Position numbers and translations under genes: made by a program. A DNA stretch of 64,000 nucleotides from Clostridiales bacterium (lineage in GTDB: Bacteria; Bacillota; Desulfotomaculia; Desulfotomaculales; VENG01), in contig JAIPEW010000004.1 in the NCBI GenBank assembly GCA_021736985.1, positions 1-64,000 on the forward strand. The letters run 5' to 3'. Every line of letters begins with the position of its first letter. The first letter of the stretch is position 1. The notes beneath the pieces were generated by a model that ran no database searches, was not told the origin of the DNA, and worked only from the letters and a program-made list of their open reading frames with translations. This document shows positions 7,872-18,192 of this stretch, one piece after another.

Positions 7872-8614
7872 TCCACAATTGCAAAGAGCGTACCTATCGA
7901 CTATTAAATAAGCAGCAAGACCTTACTTTTTTTCAAGTTAAAGTACAAGAAACAGACCTGGATATTGGAATTCCAAAACCAAAATTAACCAGGGATTTAA
8001 TAAAAAAAGTTGAAAATAAAGTAGTAAACATAAGATACGACTTAGAATATTACTTAAAAAAAGATGTTCAATTTGCAGAATCTATGAAACCATATTTATC
8101 CCCTTCTTATGCACCGGAAATTGCAGTAAAAATGGCAAAAGAGTCTTCAAAAGCAGGTGTTGGGCCTATGGCTTCTGTTGCCGGTGCAATTTCAGAAGTT
8201 ATTGGAGAACTTGTTGCTCAATTTTCAAAAGAAATTATTGTAGAAAACGGCGGGGATATATATCTGCGCAGTTTAAAAGAAAGGTTCATAGGTATTTATG
8301 CGGCTAGTTCTCCGTTCAGTAACAAAATAGCACTAAAAATTAAGCCGCATCAAACTCCCATAGGAATATGTACTTCTTCCGGGGTAATTGGACATTCAAT
8401 AAGTGAAGGAAAAGCAGACGCTGTAATAGTGTTAGCACCTTCTGTACCACTAGCAGATGCAGCAGCTACTGCTACAGGTAATATTGTACACGGTACAAAA
8501 GATTTGCAGAATGCAGTTGATTTTGCAAATAACATTCCTGGTGTATCTGGAAGTTTAGCAATTAAAGATGATAAGTTAGCTGCTGCTGGCAATATAGAAA
8601 TTTCACCATTATAA
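7868..8614 (+). CDS. UPF0280 family protein (COG2122, ApbE-like fold)
   Basis: MASVAGAISEVIGE..., ENGGDIYLRS..., GICTSSGVIGHSISEGKADAV. Confidence 0.85.
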   Translation: MIHNCKERTYRLLNKQQDLTFFQVKVQETDLDIGIPKPKLTRDLIKKVENKVVNIRYDLEYYLKKDVQFAESMKPYLSPSYAPEIAVKMAKESSKAGVGPMASVAGAISEVIGELVAQFSKEIIVENGGDIYLRSLKERFIGIYAASSPFSNKIALKIKPHQTPIGICTSSGVIGHSISEGKADAVIVLAPSVPLADAAATATGNIVHGTKDLQNAVDFANNIPGVSGSLAIKDDKLAAAGNIEISPL

Positions 8615-8642
8615 AAAGTGCCTTTTAAAAGGCACTTTTTAT
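8612..8642. terminator. Bidirectional terminator between convergent genes
   Basis: AAAAAGTGCCTTTTAAAAGGCACTTTTT. Confidence 0.85.
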
Positions 8643-9754
8643 AATGGTTTGGAAATATTATTTCTTAAGTTTATTAACTCTTCTTCGTCCGATATTACTT
8701 TTTCAATATACATATTATTATTTAACCAGAACTCTTCAATATCTGTAACAACCTCACCTTCACTAGTAAAAAGAAGCCTGACCTTGGGCACTGTAGTTTT
8801 GCTAGAACGATTTTCTACAACAGCAGCTGTTTGACCTGAATTCAGTATTACCATAGTACCTACAGGATAAGCAGCAACGTGCTGTAAGAAAGAATTCACT
8901 AAATTTGCATCATAGAAATTTCCTGCTGATGCCAGCAGCATCTTGTAAGCTTCATGTGGGAAAAAAGCTTTTCTATATACTCTATCAGACGTTAATGCAT
9001 CGTACATATCTACTAACCCAGTGATTTTAGCCATTTCATGTATTTCATCCCCTGCTATTCCATAAGGATACCCGTTTCCATTTTCTTTTTCATGATGCTG
9101 AAGGGCTATAATTGAAGATAATCTACTTACATTGGGCTTATTTATTAATACTTCATACCCGTATTCAGGGTGTTTTTTTATTTCGTTAAATTCTTCATCA
9201 GTTAGTTTATCAGGCTTGTTTAATATTGATTGTGGAATTTTAGTTTTACCAACATCATGAAGTAGTGCACCCATTCCCAGGTGAAACAATTTAGTTCGGC
9301 TGTAACCTAGATGTATACCTGTTATTAAAGCAAGTAAACATACGTTAACAGAATGCCCAAAAGTATATTCATCTAATAATCTAATGTCCATTAAATCGTA
9401 AACAACCTCTTCAGATCCTAACAACTGATCTATAATACTGTTTATATCTTTTCCCAACTCTTTAACCCCGATTAAGTTCGAGGTAGTAGTCCCTGTATTT
9501 GCATCCTGAAAAAACTTTTTAATTTTTTGTGTAACTTCAACCCGTACTTCCTGTGAAACTACATCATCAACTTTTACATCTGAAAGTAAACCATCATCTA
9601 TATACAGGAGTGGTATACCTAAATCTTTTAATTTATTAATATATTTTTTATTTAAAATTACTCCTGTGTTAAGTAATACTTGTCCATTAGAGTTATAGAT
9701 TGTATGCCCTAATTTCATCCCTGGTTGAACTGAATTAATAGAAATCCTTCGCAT
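8639..9754 (-). CDS. HD-GYP domain protein (putative c-di-GMP phosphodiesterase)
   Basis: HDVGKTKIP and HHEKENGNGYPYGIAGDEI motifs; start chosen at MRRISINSVQPGMKLG. Confidence 0.92.
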   Translation of the reverse strand: MRRISINSVQPGMKLGHTIYNSNGQVLLNTGVILNKKYINKLKDLGIPLLYIDDGLLSDVKVDDVVSQEVRVEVTQKIKKFFQDANTGTTTSNLIGVKELGKDINSIIDQLLGSEEVVYDLMDIRLLDEYTFGHSVNVCLLALITGIHLGYSRTKLFHLGMGALLHDVGKTKIPQSILNKPDKLTDEEFNEIKKHPEYGYEVLINKPNVSRLSSIIALQHHEKENGNGYPYGIAGDEIHEMAKITGLVDMYDALTSDRVYRKAFFPHEAYKMLLASAGNFYDANLVNSFLQHVAAYPVGTMVILNSGQTAAVVENRSSKTTVPKVRLLFTSEGEVVTDIEEFWLNNNMYIEKVISDEEELINLRNNISKPL

Positions 9755-9886
9755 CCCAGAATACTCCTTATAATTAATAAGCTTAAATCTGCAAAATTTT
9801 TGTATATATTCTAGTATTAAATCAAATAGTAATAATCTCCTGCCCAAATAATAAATTTTTACTTATAATTAACATTTTCGTAGTAA

Positions 9887-10489
9887 TTAAAGATTTAAAA
9901 TGTTTTTATGTCTATACATAATATACTTTATAAAGTAATAAATAATTACGATACCAAGTACTGCCAGGGGGATTTTATACTGGTTTGCTGCTGCAAATTG
10001 TTTCCAGTTATGACCGAGAAACATTCCTATTGCAATATGAGCAGTTGACCAGACTGTAACAAAAATTGTATTGTAAAATAAAAAGTATCCCCAGCTCAAA
10101 TTGCCAATTCCAGCAAGGTAAGGAGTTAAGTTACTAACCATGGGTACAAAACGTCCTAGTAGTATAAATATTGCTGAAGACCTGTTCATCCATTGCTGAG
10201 CTTTCCTTAGGGTTTGTGGTTTGAATCTTAAATAACGACCGTAACGTTCAAATACAGTTTCTCCTATATTTTTTCCCAGGTAAAATGCTGTTGAAGCACC
10301 TGCAGTAAAACCAATTACTGATGCTCCAAATGCTGTTATAAATGATAAGTTTTTTTGTGATATTAGAAATCCAGCAAACATAAGCATTAGCCCGCCAGGA
10401 AAAGGGATGCCCATAGCTTCAATAAATACAGCAATTAATAAACCGCCTGAACCCAGTTTTCCAAGATACGAAAAGATCATGTCAGTCAT
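9887..10489 (-). CDS. DedA family membrane protein
   Basis: GRFVPMVSNLTPYLAGIGNLSWGYFLFYN and FIEAMGIPFPGGL. Confidence 0.9.
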   Translation of the reverse strand: MTDMIFSYLGKLGSGGLLIAVFIEAMGIPFPGGLMLMFAGFLISQKNLSFITAFGASVIGFTAGASTAFYLGKNIGETVFERYGRYLRFKPQTLRKAQQWMNRSSAIFILLGRFVPMVSNLTPYLAGIGNLSWGYFLFYNTIFVTVWSTAHIAIGMFLGHNWKQFAAANQYKIPLAVLGIVIIYYFIKYIMYRHKNILNL

Positions 10490-10547
10490 AAAAAAATCCT
10501 CCTCGCAAATAGTATACCCGAGAAGGATAATATTAAATTATTATCTT

Positions 10548-12299
10548 TTAAAAAACTTGAGCTGTTCCAGCATATATTAACCCTCGCAGTGTATCAACCG
10601 TTATTACCTGTTCATCCGAAAATATAGCTGTTGCGCTTTCAACACCTACAATTACAGGGATGCCGTATTCCAATCCCATGATAGCAGCATGAGAAGTTAT
10701 ACCGCTAACTTCTGTTATTATAGCTGCTGTATTTTTCATTACAGGCACATATTCTTTATCTGTTGATACACAAACAAGTATATCACCTTTTTCGATTTTC
10801 TCATGAGCGTCTTTATATGTACGAGCTATTTTTATTGTTCCAGTTACTGCATGCTCGCCAACTCCTATACCTCTAGCTAATATATTTCCTATTGTATGTA
10901 CCTTAAGTAAGTTGGTTGTGCCGTGTACAGCTACGGGGACTCCTGCAGTGATTACCACAAGGTCACCCGGTTTAACAAGTGATTCGTTTAAAGACACTTC
11001 TACTGCAGTAGAAATCATGCTGTCCGTATCTTTTGTATAATCTACTTGTAAAGCTTCTATACCCCAGATTAAACTTAGTTTGCGTTGAACCCTGGTATTT
11101 GGAGTTACTGCAATAATCGGGGCCCTTGGTTTATATTTGCTAACCATTTTAGGGGTATATCCTGATTCAGTAGAGCTAATTATTGCAGCAGCTTCCAGAT
11201 CATGTGCAGTAGAACAAGTAGCATAGCTAATTGCATCAGTTATTGTACGGGATAAAGACCTGCCCTTACGCTCAAGCAGTTCTTTATAGTTAATTCCTGA
11301 TTCTGCAGTCCTGGCAATACATGCCATAGTCGTAATTACTTCTACAGGATATTTACCGGCAGCACTTTCTCCAGACAGCATAACAGCATCAGTACCATCC
11401 AATATGGCATTTGCAACATCACTTGCTTCTGCACGGGTAGGACGGGGATTGTCAATCATAGATTCCAGCATTTGAGTTGCTGTTATTACAGGTTTACCTG
11501 CCCGGTTACATTTATCAATAATAATTTTTTGCAGGAGAGGTACTTCCTCGGCAGGAATTTCTACTCCCAGGTCTCCCCTTGCTACCATTATACCATCACT
11601 TATTTTTATTATTCGGTCAATATTGTTTACAGCTTCCCTGTTTTCTATTTTTGCAATAATATCTATAGATGCATTTTTTTCTTCTAGCATTCTTTTAACA
11701 GAAATAATATCATCAGGCTTATGAACAAGGGATACTGCAATAAAATCAAGATTGTTATTTATTCCAAATTCTATATCTTCTCTATCTTGTTCAGTTATTG
11801 GAGGTAAATTTACCGATACTGCAGGTAAATTTACTCCTTTATTATTGCTTATTTGTTCTCCATTTTTTACTTCGCACTCAATATCAGTATCTTGTATATT
11901 TAGTACCTCGAGTGATATTAGTCCATCAGCGAGGAGTATTGTATTACCCACTGAAACGTCATCTGGTAGATTTTTATAACTTACTGATACGATTTCCTTA
12001 TTACCCTTAATTTCACGCGTAGTTAAAGTAAACTTATCACCTTTATTTAATGTGACAGCTTCATTTTCAAATTCACCTATACGTATTTCAGGTCCTTTTG
12101 TATCCATTAATATCGATATATTTTTGCATGTATCACTAGCTACTTTTCTTATAGCATTAATGCGTTTTAGATGTTCTTTATGATCTCCGTGTGAAAAATT
12201 AAGCCGAGCTACATTCATACCTGCTTCAATCATATTTTTTAGAATCTCATTTTCATCTACTGAAGGTCCCATAGTAGCGACTATTTTAGTCCGACGCAA
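10548..12299 (-). CDS. pyk: Pyruvate kinase with C-terminal PEP-utilising-type domain
   Basis: MRRTKIVATMGPSVDENE..., MVARGDLGVEIP, ITSHAAIMGLEYGIPVIVG. Confidence 0.97.
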   Translation of the reverse strand: MRRTKIVATMGPSVDENEILKNMIEAGMNVARLNFSHGDHKEHLKRINAIRKVASDTCKNISILMDTKGPEIRIGEFENEAVTLNKGDKFTLTTREIKGNKEIVSVSYKNLPDDVSVGNTILLADGLISLEVLNIQDTDIECEVKNGEQISNNKGVNLPAVSVNLPPITEQDREDIEFGINNNLDFIAVSLVHKPDDIISVKRMLEEKNASIDIIAKIENREAVNNIDRIIKISDGIMVARGDLGVEIPAEEVPLLQKIIIDKCNRAGKPVITATQMLESMIDNPRPTRAEASDVANAILDGTDAVMLSGESAAGKYPVEVITTMACIARTAESGINYKELLERKGRSLSRTITDAISYATCSTAHDLEAAAIISSTESGYTPKMVSKYKPRAPIIAVTPNTRVQRKLSLIWGIEALQVDYTKDTDSMISTAVEVSLNESLVKPGDLVVITAGVPVAVHGTTNLLKVHTIGNILARGIGVGEHAVTGTIKIARTYKDAHEKIEKGDILVCVSTDKEYVPVMKNTAAIITEVSGITSHAAIMGLEYGIPVIVGVESATAIFSDEQVITVDTLRGLIYAGTAQVF

Positions 12300-12313
12300 A
12301 GTTTGACTCCTCC

Positions 12314-13276
12314 TTAAATTGACAGTATCCCGGCTAAATTGTGCAATTCTAAATTTAATGGTTTTTTATCTTCAAAGGAATTATCTAAATCTATATCTAT
12401 AACATCTCCATTAATCATTCCTACCATGCTTTTAGTTTTACCGGATATTAATAAATCAATTGCTTTTGAACCCATCATGCTGGCAAGGTTTCTGTCAAAA
12501 GCAGTAGGGTCTCCTCCCCTTTGGAGATGTCCCAGTATAGTAACTTTTGTATCCAGCCCGGTATGTTTTTTTATTTCATTGCCAACATCTATACCACTTG
12601 CTGCCCCTTCTGCTACAATTATTACACTGTGCAGTTTACCACGTTCATATCCCTGGTTTAATTTATCACAGACTTCTTGGATATTAGTGTTTATTTCGGG
12701 AATTAAGATGGATTCAGCTCCCCCGGCAAGACCTGCAGTTAAAGCTATAGCCCCGGAATTACGCCCCATCACTTCAACAATAAAAGTTCTCTCATGAGAA
12801 GTTGCCGTATCTCTAATTTTGTTTATTGCTTCAACAACGGTATTTATCGCTGTATCAAAACCTATAGTATAGTCGGTTCCTGCAATGTCATTATCTATAG
12901 TACCTGGTATACCTATTACAGGCAGGCCGTATTCCTCGTGGAAAACGTGAGCCCCGGTAAATGAACCGTCTCCACCTATTACTACCAATCCTTCTATTCC
13001 AAACCTGTCTACATTTTTGCTTGCTTTTTTCCTTCCCCCGGTAGTTTCAAATTCTTCAGAGCGGGCAGTTAGAAGAATTGTACCACCTCTATGTATTATA
13101 TCTGCTACTGATCCCAGGTTCATGGGGCCCATATCAGCATCAATAAAACCAGCAAAGCCTCGCTTGATACCGATTACTTCCCGGCCGTGGTAAATAGCTT
13201 TTCTTACCAGCGCTCTTATAGCAGCGTTCATTCCTGGTGAATCTCCACCACTTGAAAGTATTCCAATCCTTTGCAA
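12314..13276 (-). CDS. pfkA: 6-phosphofructokinase
   Basis: IGILSSGGDSPGMNAAIRALVRKA, GIPGTIDNDIAGTDYTIGFDTA. Confidence 0.97.
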   Translation of the reverse strand: MQRIGILSSGGDSPGMNAAIRALVRKAIYHGREVIGIKRGFAGFIDADMGPMNLGSVADIIHRGGTILLTARSEEFETTGGRKKASKNVDRFGIEGLVVIGGDGSFTGAHVFHEEYGLPVIGIPGTIDNDIAGTDYTIGFDTAINTVVEAINKIRDTATSHERTFIVEVMGRNSGAIALTAGLAGGAESILIPEINTNIQEVCDKLNQGYERGKLHSVIIVAEGAASGIDVGNEIKKHTGLDTKVTILGHLQRGGDPTAFDRNLASMMGSKAIDLLISGKTKSMVGMINGDVIDIDLDNSFEDKKPLNLELHNLAGILSI

Positions 13277-13354
13277 TTATTCCCCCCCCTTTTACTTCAT
13301 ACCTTTAACTTGTTCTATAGAATGATAATTATACAGGGGGCAATAAGTTTTTGT

Positions 13355-13546
13355 TTAAGCTAAATTAATTATTTCCAGGGCCTCCTTTGCCTCAGATTCG
13401 GGTACAAGAATTTCAAATGATCCGCTTCTCTTTTTTTGAGAAGTACTTAACGAGCGAAGTTTTACTAGTAACCCTTCAGAGGATAATTTTGTTTCAATGC
13501 GCTTGGCCTCTTTTTTGTTTGGCGCTATGTAAATAACTGTTAACAT
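13355..13546 (-). CDS. Conserved small hypothetical protein
   Basis: MLTVIYIAPNKKEAKRIETKLSSEGLLVKLRSLSTSQKKRSGSFEILVPESEAKEALEIINLA upstream of pfkA. Confidence 0.7.
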   Translation of the reverse strand: MLTVIYIAPNKKEAKRIETKLSSEGLLVKLRSLSTSQKKRSGSFEILVPESEAKEALEIINLA

Positions 13547-13604
13547 TAAAATCCTCCCCTGCATTATGTACTTGACTAGTTTTTCTCCAAGTTATCTTAT
13601 TTTC

Positions 13605-13653
13605 CTTTTATATAGAAAAATAAGTAATCCAGAGTAGAGAACTCTGGATTACT
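13605..13653 (-). terminator. Rho-independent terminator of mtrB
   Basis: AGTAATCCAGAGT TCTCT ACTCTGGATTACT TATTTTTC (minus), overlaps the stop codon. Confidence 0.8.
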
Positions 13654-13891
13654 GGAGATCATTAGTGTGCATATTCCCGTGTTTAGTTATTATTTCAGCT
13701 TTTCCCCTAATTTTAATTGCAGATGTATGTTCAGTAAACTGAGCTATCATTACTTCACCGCGGTCCAATTTTTCGGTGTGGTGAAACTTGGTATCTCTTC
13801 CCCTTGTCAACCCTATTATCGTAACACCGTTATCAAGTGCTTTTATCATAACATAATCAGAATAATCTAATTCCTGTGACAAGATATACAC
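13649..13891 (-). CDS. mtrB: trp RNA-binding attenuation protein (TRAP)
   Basis: [56 protein letters not shown]. Confidence 0.95.
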   Translation of the reverse strand: MYILSQELDYSDYVMIKALDNGVTIIGLTRGRDTKFHHTEKLDRGEVMIAQFTEHTSAIKIRGKAEIITKHGNMHTNDLQ

Positions 13892-13953
13892 CTCATTTTT
13901 AACTAATCATACCATATTGCATTAAAGATAACAAGTTATGCCAAACGTTAGAT

Positions 13954-16900
13954 TTATTCTAACTCTATTTCTTTTACTTTTACCTTGGAAGCACCAAGTA
14001 TCTCTTTTAATTCTTGCATAACCGGCATTGATATATCAACCCAGAATTCTTTGTTTGCTTTAGTCATTTTCTTTTCTCTGGAGAAGAATAAATATACTGG
14101 TGTGGAACCGGAAAAGTTTTTTAGTACTCTTTGAATTTGTTTTAAAAGATTGTTGTCCAAATTATCTATTTTTATATACAATTCTTCTCCGGTTTTTTTT
14201 GTCAAGTACTCCATTGAATCTGCTAATATTTTTAATTCTTCACCATTTATTGATATCCTTCCTTCCAGCATTATTACCCGTTCAGAATATATAATTTGCT
14301 GGTATTTTTTATAAACCGAAGGGAAAATCACAATTTCTATTGAACCAGTAAAATCTTCTATCCTGGCAAATGCCATAGGTTCACCATTTTTTGTAGTTAT
14401 TTTTTTTATACCGGTTAGCATACCGCCAAGAGTAATCTTTTTCCCCTCTTCCAAGTTTTTTAAATCGGTTACATAATGAGAAACTTTATATTTTATAGCA
14501 TTTTTAAATTCATCCAGTGGATGCCCTGTAATATAGAGGCCGAGTGCATCCTTTTCATAACTTAATAATTCACTGCATGAAAACTCTTCTAATTCAGGTA
14601 TATCAATTTCAACAGCACTTTCTTCTGTTTCTTGCCAGAAATCAAGTAATGATCCCTGTCCCTGGGCTTTATCTTTTTGAGACTTTTGGGTTACACTCAA
14701 TCCTGTATCTATAACTGTAAGCAGCTGCGCGCGGTTATAATTAAAGCAGTCAAGGGCCCCTCCCTTAATTAAACTTTCTAAAAGCCGCCTGTTAAGGAAA
14801 TGAGTGTTCTGCCTGCGGCAAAAATCAGTATAATTACTATAAACACCGTTTTTTACACGCTCATTTATGATACTCTTAACTGCTGCAAGACCAACATTTT
14901 TTACAGCTGCCAGTCCAAATCGAATGTTATAACCAGAAACGCTGAAATCTTCCTGGCTTTCATTTACATCAGGCTGCAATATACCAAGCTGCATTCTACG
15001 GCATTCTTCTATATAAGCGCAAACCTTGTCAGTATTATCTCTTATTGAAGTTAAAAGTGCTGCCATATAGGCAACTGGGTAATTTGCCTTTAAATAAGCA
15101 GTATAATAGGAAACCATGGCATAAGCTGCACTGTGACTTTTGTTAAAACCATAACCAGCAAAATATTCCAAAAGCTCGAATATTTGCTTAGCAGTAGATT
15201 TATCTACTCCCTTAATAATTGCTCCATCTACAAATTGGTTTTTTAAATTAGCAATAATTTCTGGTTTCTTTTTTCCCATAGCACGACGCATCAAGTCAGC
15301 TTCTCCCATACTAAATCCGCCCAGGTCGCTGGCTACGCGCATTACTTGTTCTTGATAAAGAATAATACCGTATGTATCTTTTAGGATAGGCTCCAGCATA
15401 GGATGAAGATATTCTACCTGCTTTTCACCGTGCTTACCTTTAATAAAATCTTCTACCATTCCGCTTCCAAGTGGACCCGGGCGATACAATGCTACCAGGG
15501 CAATTAAATCCTCAAAAGCTTCCGGCTTCATATCTCTAAGTAAATTACGCATGCCGCTGCTTTCCACCTGGAAAACACCAACAGTATCTGCCCGGTTTAA
15601 CATTTCAAATGTATTTTTATCCTCAAGCGATATTTCTTCTATATCAATGTCTTCTCCCGTACTTTCTTTTATTAATCTTAAGGTGTCAGCTATAACAGTA
15701 AGTGTTCGCAGGCCTAGCATATCCATTTTTAAGAGTCCCAGCTCTTCAACCTGGTCCTTGGCAAATTGAGTAGTAAGTGAACCATCTGCGGACTTATATA
15801 ATGGAACATAATTAGTTAGAGGATCCCTGGTAATCACAATCCCCGCTGCATGTGTAGAAGCATGACGCGGCATCCCTTCCAGTAAAGAAGCTGTATTTAT
15901 TAATTTTTTTATTTGCCTGTCATCATCATAAATTTGTTTTAGATCCGGTGACTCTTTTAAAGCTTTTTCAATAGTCATCTTAGGATCAGCAGGAATTAAT
16001 TTTGCAACTTTATCTACAGCCCCGTAAGTCATTCCGAGGCTTCTTCCTACATCTCTAACTGCTGCCCTGGCTGCCATCGTACCAAACGTAGCTATCTGGG
16101 CTACTTTATCAACACCATACTTTTCAGTAACATAATTAATGACTTCTCCCCTGCGCTCATAACAAAAGTCTATATCAATATCAGGCATAGACACTCGCTC
16201 GGGATTGAGGAATCTCTCAAAAATCAGGTCATATTTAAGGGGATCCAGATTTGTTATTCCCAGCACGTATGCGACTAAACTTCCAGCTGCAGAACCACGC
16301 CCGGGTCCAACAGGTATTTTACTGCGACGTGCGAAATCTATAAAATCCCAAACTATTAAAAAATACTCGGAATACCCCATCTGGCGTATAATAGAGAGTT
16401 CCCAGTAAAACCTTTCTTTTATAATATCACTCATACTACCATAACGCCAGTTGATGCCGTCTATACACAGTTTTTCTAAGTAGCTATCTACTGTATGTTC
16501 TTCCGGAACAGAAAATTCAGGAAGGTGCATAGTATCAAAATCCATTTCTACATTGCAACGGTCAGCTATAAGAAAAGTATTTTCAATAGCCTCCTTATAT
16601 TCTCCAAACAATTCTTTTATTTCGTCTTCACTCTTAAAATACAGCTCTTTGGATCCAAACTTCATCCTGTTCGGATCATCTACAGTTTTTCCTGTTTGAA
16701 TACATAGAAGAACATCCTGCACTTCCCAGTGTTCCCGGTCCGTATAATGTACATCATTAGTAACTACCATTGGTATACCAGTTTCATCATGCAGCTGCAA
16801 TAATCCCCTGTTTGCAACCTTTTGTTCATCAAACCCGTGGTCCTGCACTTCTAAATAGAAATTGCCAGGACCAAAAATTTCAGCATATTCCAGGGCCGTT

Positions 16901-17406
16901 TTTTTTGCAGTTTCAAGATCACCTTTTATACAGCAGCTTGCCACTTCACCGGCAATACACCCGCTAAGTGCAATTAATCCTTTGCTATATTCTCTTAAAA
17001 CATTTTTATCTACCCGGGGCTTGTAATAAAAACCTTTAGTAAATGATATGGATACTAAATTTAGTAAGTTTTGGTAACCTTCCTGGTTTTCAGCAAGCAG
17101 TACCAGGTGATATGAGCTATCATCTACTTTAGGTGTACGATCTTCAATAGTCCGTGGTGCTACATAAACTTCGCAGCCTAAAATTGGTTTGATACCTTCT
17201 TTTTTACATGCTTTATAAAAATCCACTACCCCAAACATTGTACCGTGATCTGTAATTGCTATCGCCGGCATTCCAAGATTAACAGCTTTTTTGACAGTTC
17301 TATCGATGCGTGCTGCCCCGTCTAAAAGACTGTATTCTGTATGAACATGGAGGTGGACAAACTTTGAATTAGTACTAGATTTTTCATCCTGCATAAAATA
17401 ATTCAC
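13954..17406 (-). CDS. dnaE: DNA polymerase III subunit alpha
   Basis: PHP start FVHLHVHTEYSLLDGAARID; PDIDIDFCYERR; 1150 aa. Confidence 0.98.
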   Translation of the reverse strand: MNYFMQDEKSSTNSKFVHLHVHTEYSLLDGAARIDRTVKKAVNLGMPAIAITDHGTMFGVVDFYKACKKEGIKPILGCEVYVAPRTIEDRTPKVDDSSYHLVLLAENQEGYQNLLNLVSISFTKGFYYKPRVDKNVLREYSKGLIALSGCIAGEVASCCIKGDLETAKKTALEYAEIFGPGNFYLEVQDHGFDEQKVANRGLLQLHDETGIPMVVTNDVHYTDREHWEVQDVLLCIQTGKTVDDPNRMKFGSKELYFKSEDEIKELFGEYKEAIENTFLIADRCNVEMDFDTMHLPEFSVPEEHTVDSYLEKLCIDGINWRYGSMSDIIKERFYWELSIIRQMGYSEYFLIVWDFIDFARRSKIPVGPGRGSAAGSLVAYVLGITNLDPLKYDLIFERFLNPERVSMPDIDIDFCYERRGEVINYVTEKYGVDKVAQIATFGTMAARAAVRDVGRSLGMTYGAVDKVAKLIPADPKMTIEKALKESPDLKQIYDDDRQIKKLINTASLLEGMPRHASTHAAGIVITRDPLTNYVPLYKSADGSLTTQFAKDQVEELGLLKMDMLGLRTLTVIADTLRLIKESTGEDIDIEEISLEDKNTFEMLNRADTVGVFQVESSGMRNLLRDMKPEAFEDLIALVALYRPGPLGSGMVEDFIKGKHGEKQVEYLHPMLEPILKDTYGIILYQEQVMRVASDLGGFSMGEADLMRRAMGKKKPEIIANLKNQFVDGAIIKGVDKSTAKQIFELLEYFAGYGFNKSHSAAYAMVSYYTAYLKANYPVAYMAALLTSIRDNTDKVCAYIEECRRMQLGILQPDVNESQEDFSVSGYNIRFGLAAVKNVGLAAVKSIINERVKNGVYSNYTDFCRRQNTHFLNRRLLESLIKGGALDCFNYNRAQLLTVIDTGLSVTQKSQKDKAQGQGSLLDFWQETEESAVEIDIPELEEFSCSELLSYEKDALGLYITGHPLDEFKNAIKYKVSHYVTDLKNLEEGKKITLGGMLTGIKKITTKNGEPMAFARIEDFTGSIEIVIFPSVYKKYQQIIYSERVIMLEGRISINGEELKILADSMEYLTKKTGEELYIKIDNLDNNLLKQIQRVLKNFSGSTPVYLFFSREKKMTKANKEFWVDISMPVMQELKEILGASKVKVKEIELE

Positions 17407-17468
17407 CCTTAGTATTTAAGTATCTACATAAATAAGTATAAAACATAACCCGGGCTTAATCAATTATT

Positions 17469-18110
17469 TTACTTCTTTTTCCAGTGATGTATATATACAT
17501 CCTGACAGGGAAAAACGGCATCTATTACAGTAACTGGAAATTTAATATTGTTTTTTTCCCATTGAGCTATTTTTTCAATGTCTTGCATAAAACCAAAACT
17601 TGCACTCCTGCCCGGATGTGCTACTAATATACTTCCGTTCTCCGCCAGGTAATTGTCAAGTATATCTAGCAAATACACGTTCAACTTGGGATCATAAGTT
17701 ACATCAGAGCAGAGTATCCAGTCAAATGTTTGGTTAATATTAAATTGCCGCCAGTCACCCAGGAAAACATTAAAATCTTTCACTCCATTATTTGCCGCAT
17801 TTTCAGAAGCTAATTCCAGTGCACCCGGTATATAGTCAGAAAAAGTTACTTTTGCACCTTTCAATCCACATATTATTCCTGCAAGTCCCAGCCCGCTGCC
17901 CAGTTCAAGCATTGACTCACCTTGTTCAAAAAAAAGATTGTTCCATATCCACCTGGCTGCTCCCTCGGCTGCCGGCCAGATTTCAGCCCAGCAGGGTACT
18001 TTATCTTCATCCTCAAGATCAGTTATTAGTGCTTCTACATTTGATACAATTTTTAACTTGATTTCCTTGTCCGGTAATAAAAATTTTATTTCACCTGTTT
18101 TAACATTCAT
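17469..18110 (-). CDS. Class I SAM-dependent methyltransferase
   Basis: PCWAEIWPAAEGAARWI..MLELGSGLGLAGIICGLKGAKVTFSDY. Confidence 0.8.
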   Translation of the reverse strand: MNVKTGEIKFLLPDKEIKLKIVSNVEALITDLEDEDKVPCWAEIWPAAEGAARWIWNNLFFEQGESMLELGSGLGLAGIICGLKGAKVTFSDYIPGALELASENAANNGVKDFNVFLGDWRQFNINQTFDWILCSDVTYDPKLNVYLLDILDNYLAENGSILVAHPGRSASFGFMQDIEKIAQWEKNNIKFPVTVIDAVFPCQDVYIHHWKKK

Positions 18111-18192
18111 TATTCCACCACCGGCTATTTTAAAAATTTACCCCTGTAAAAGGGGTTAATAAAAAACTAAAAATATAAATTCTTCATAGGGC

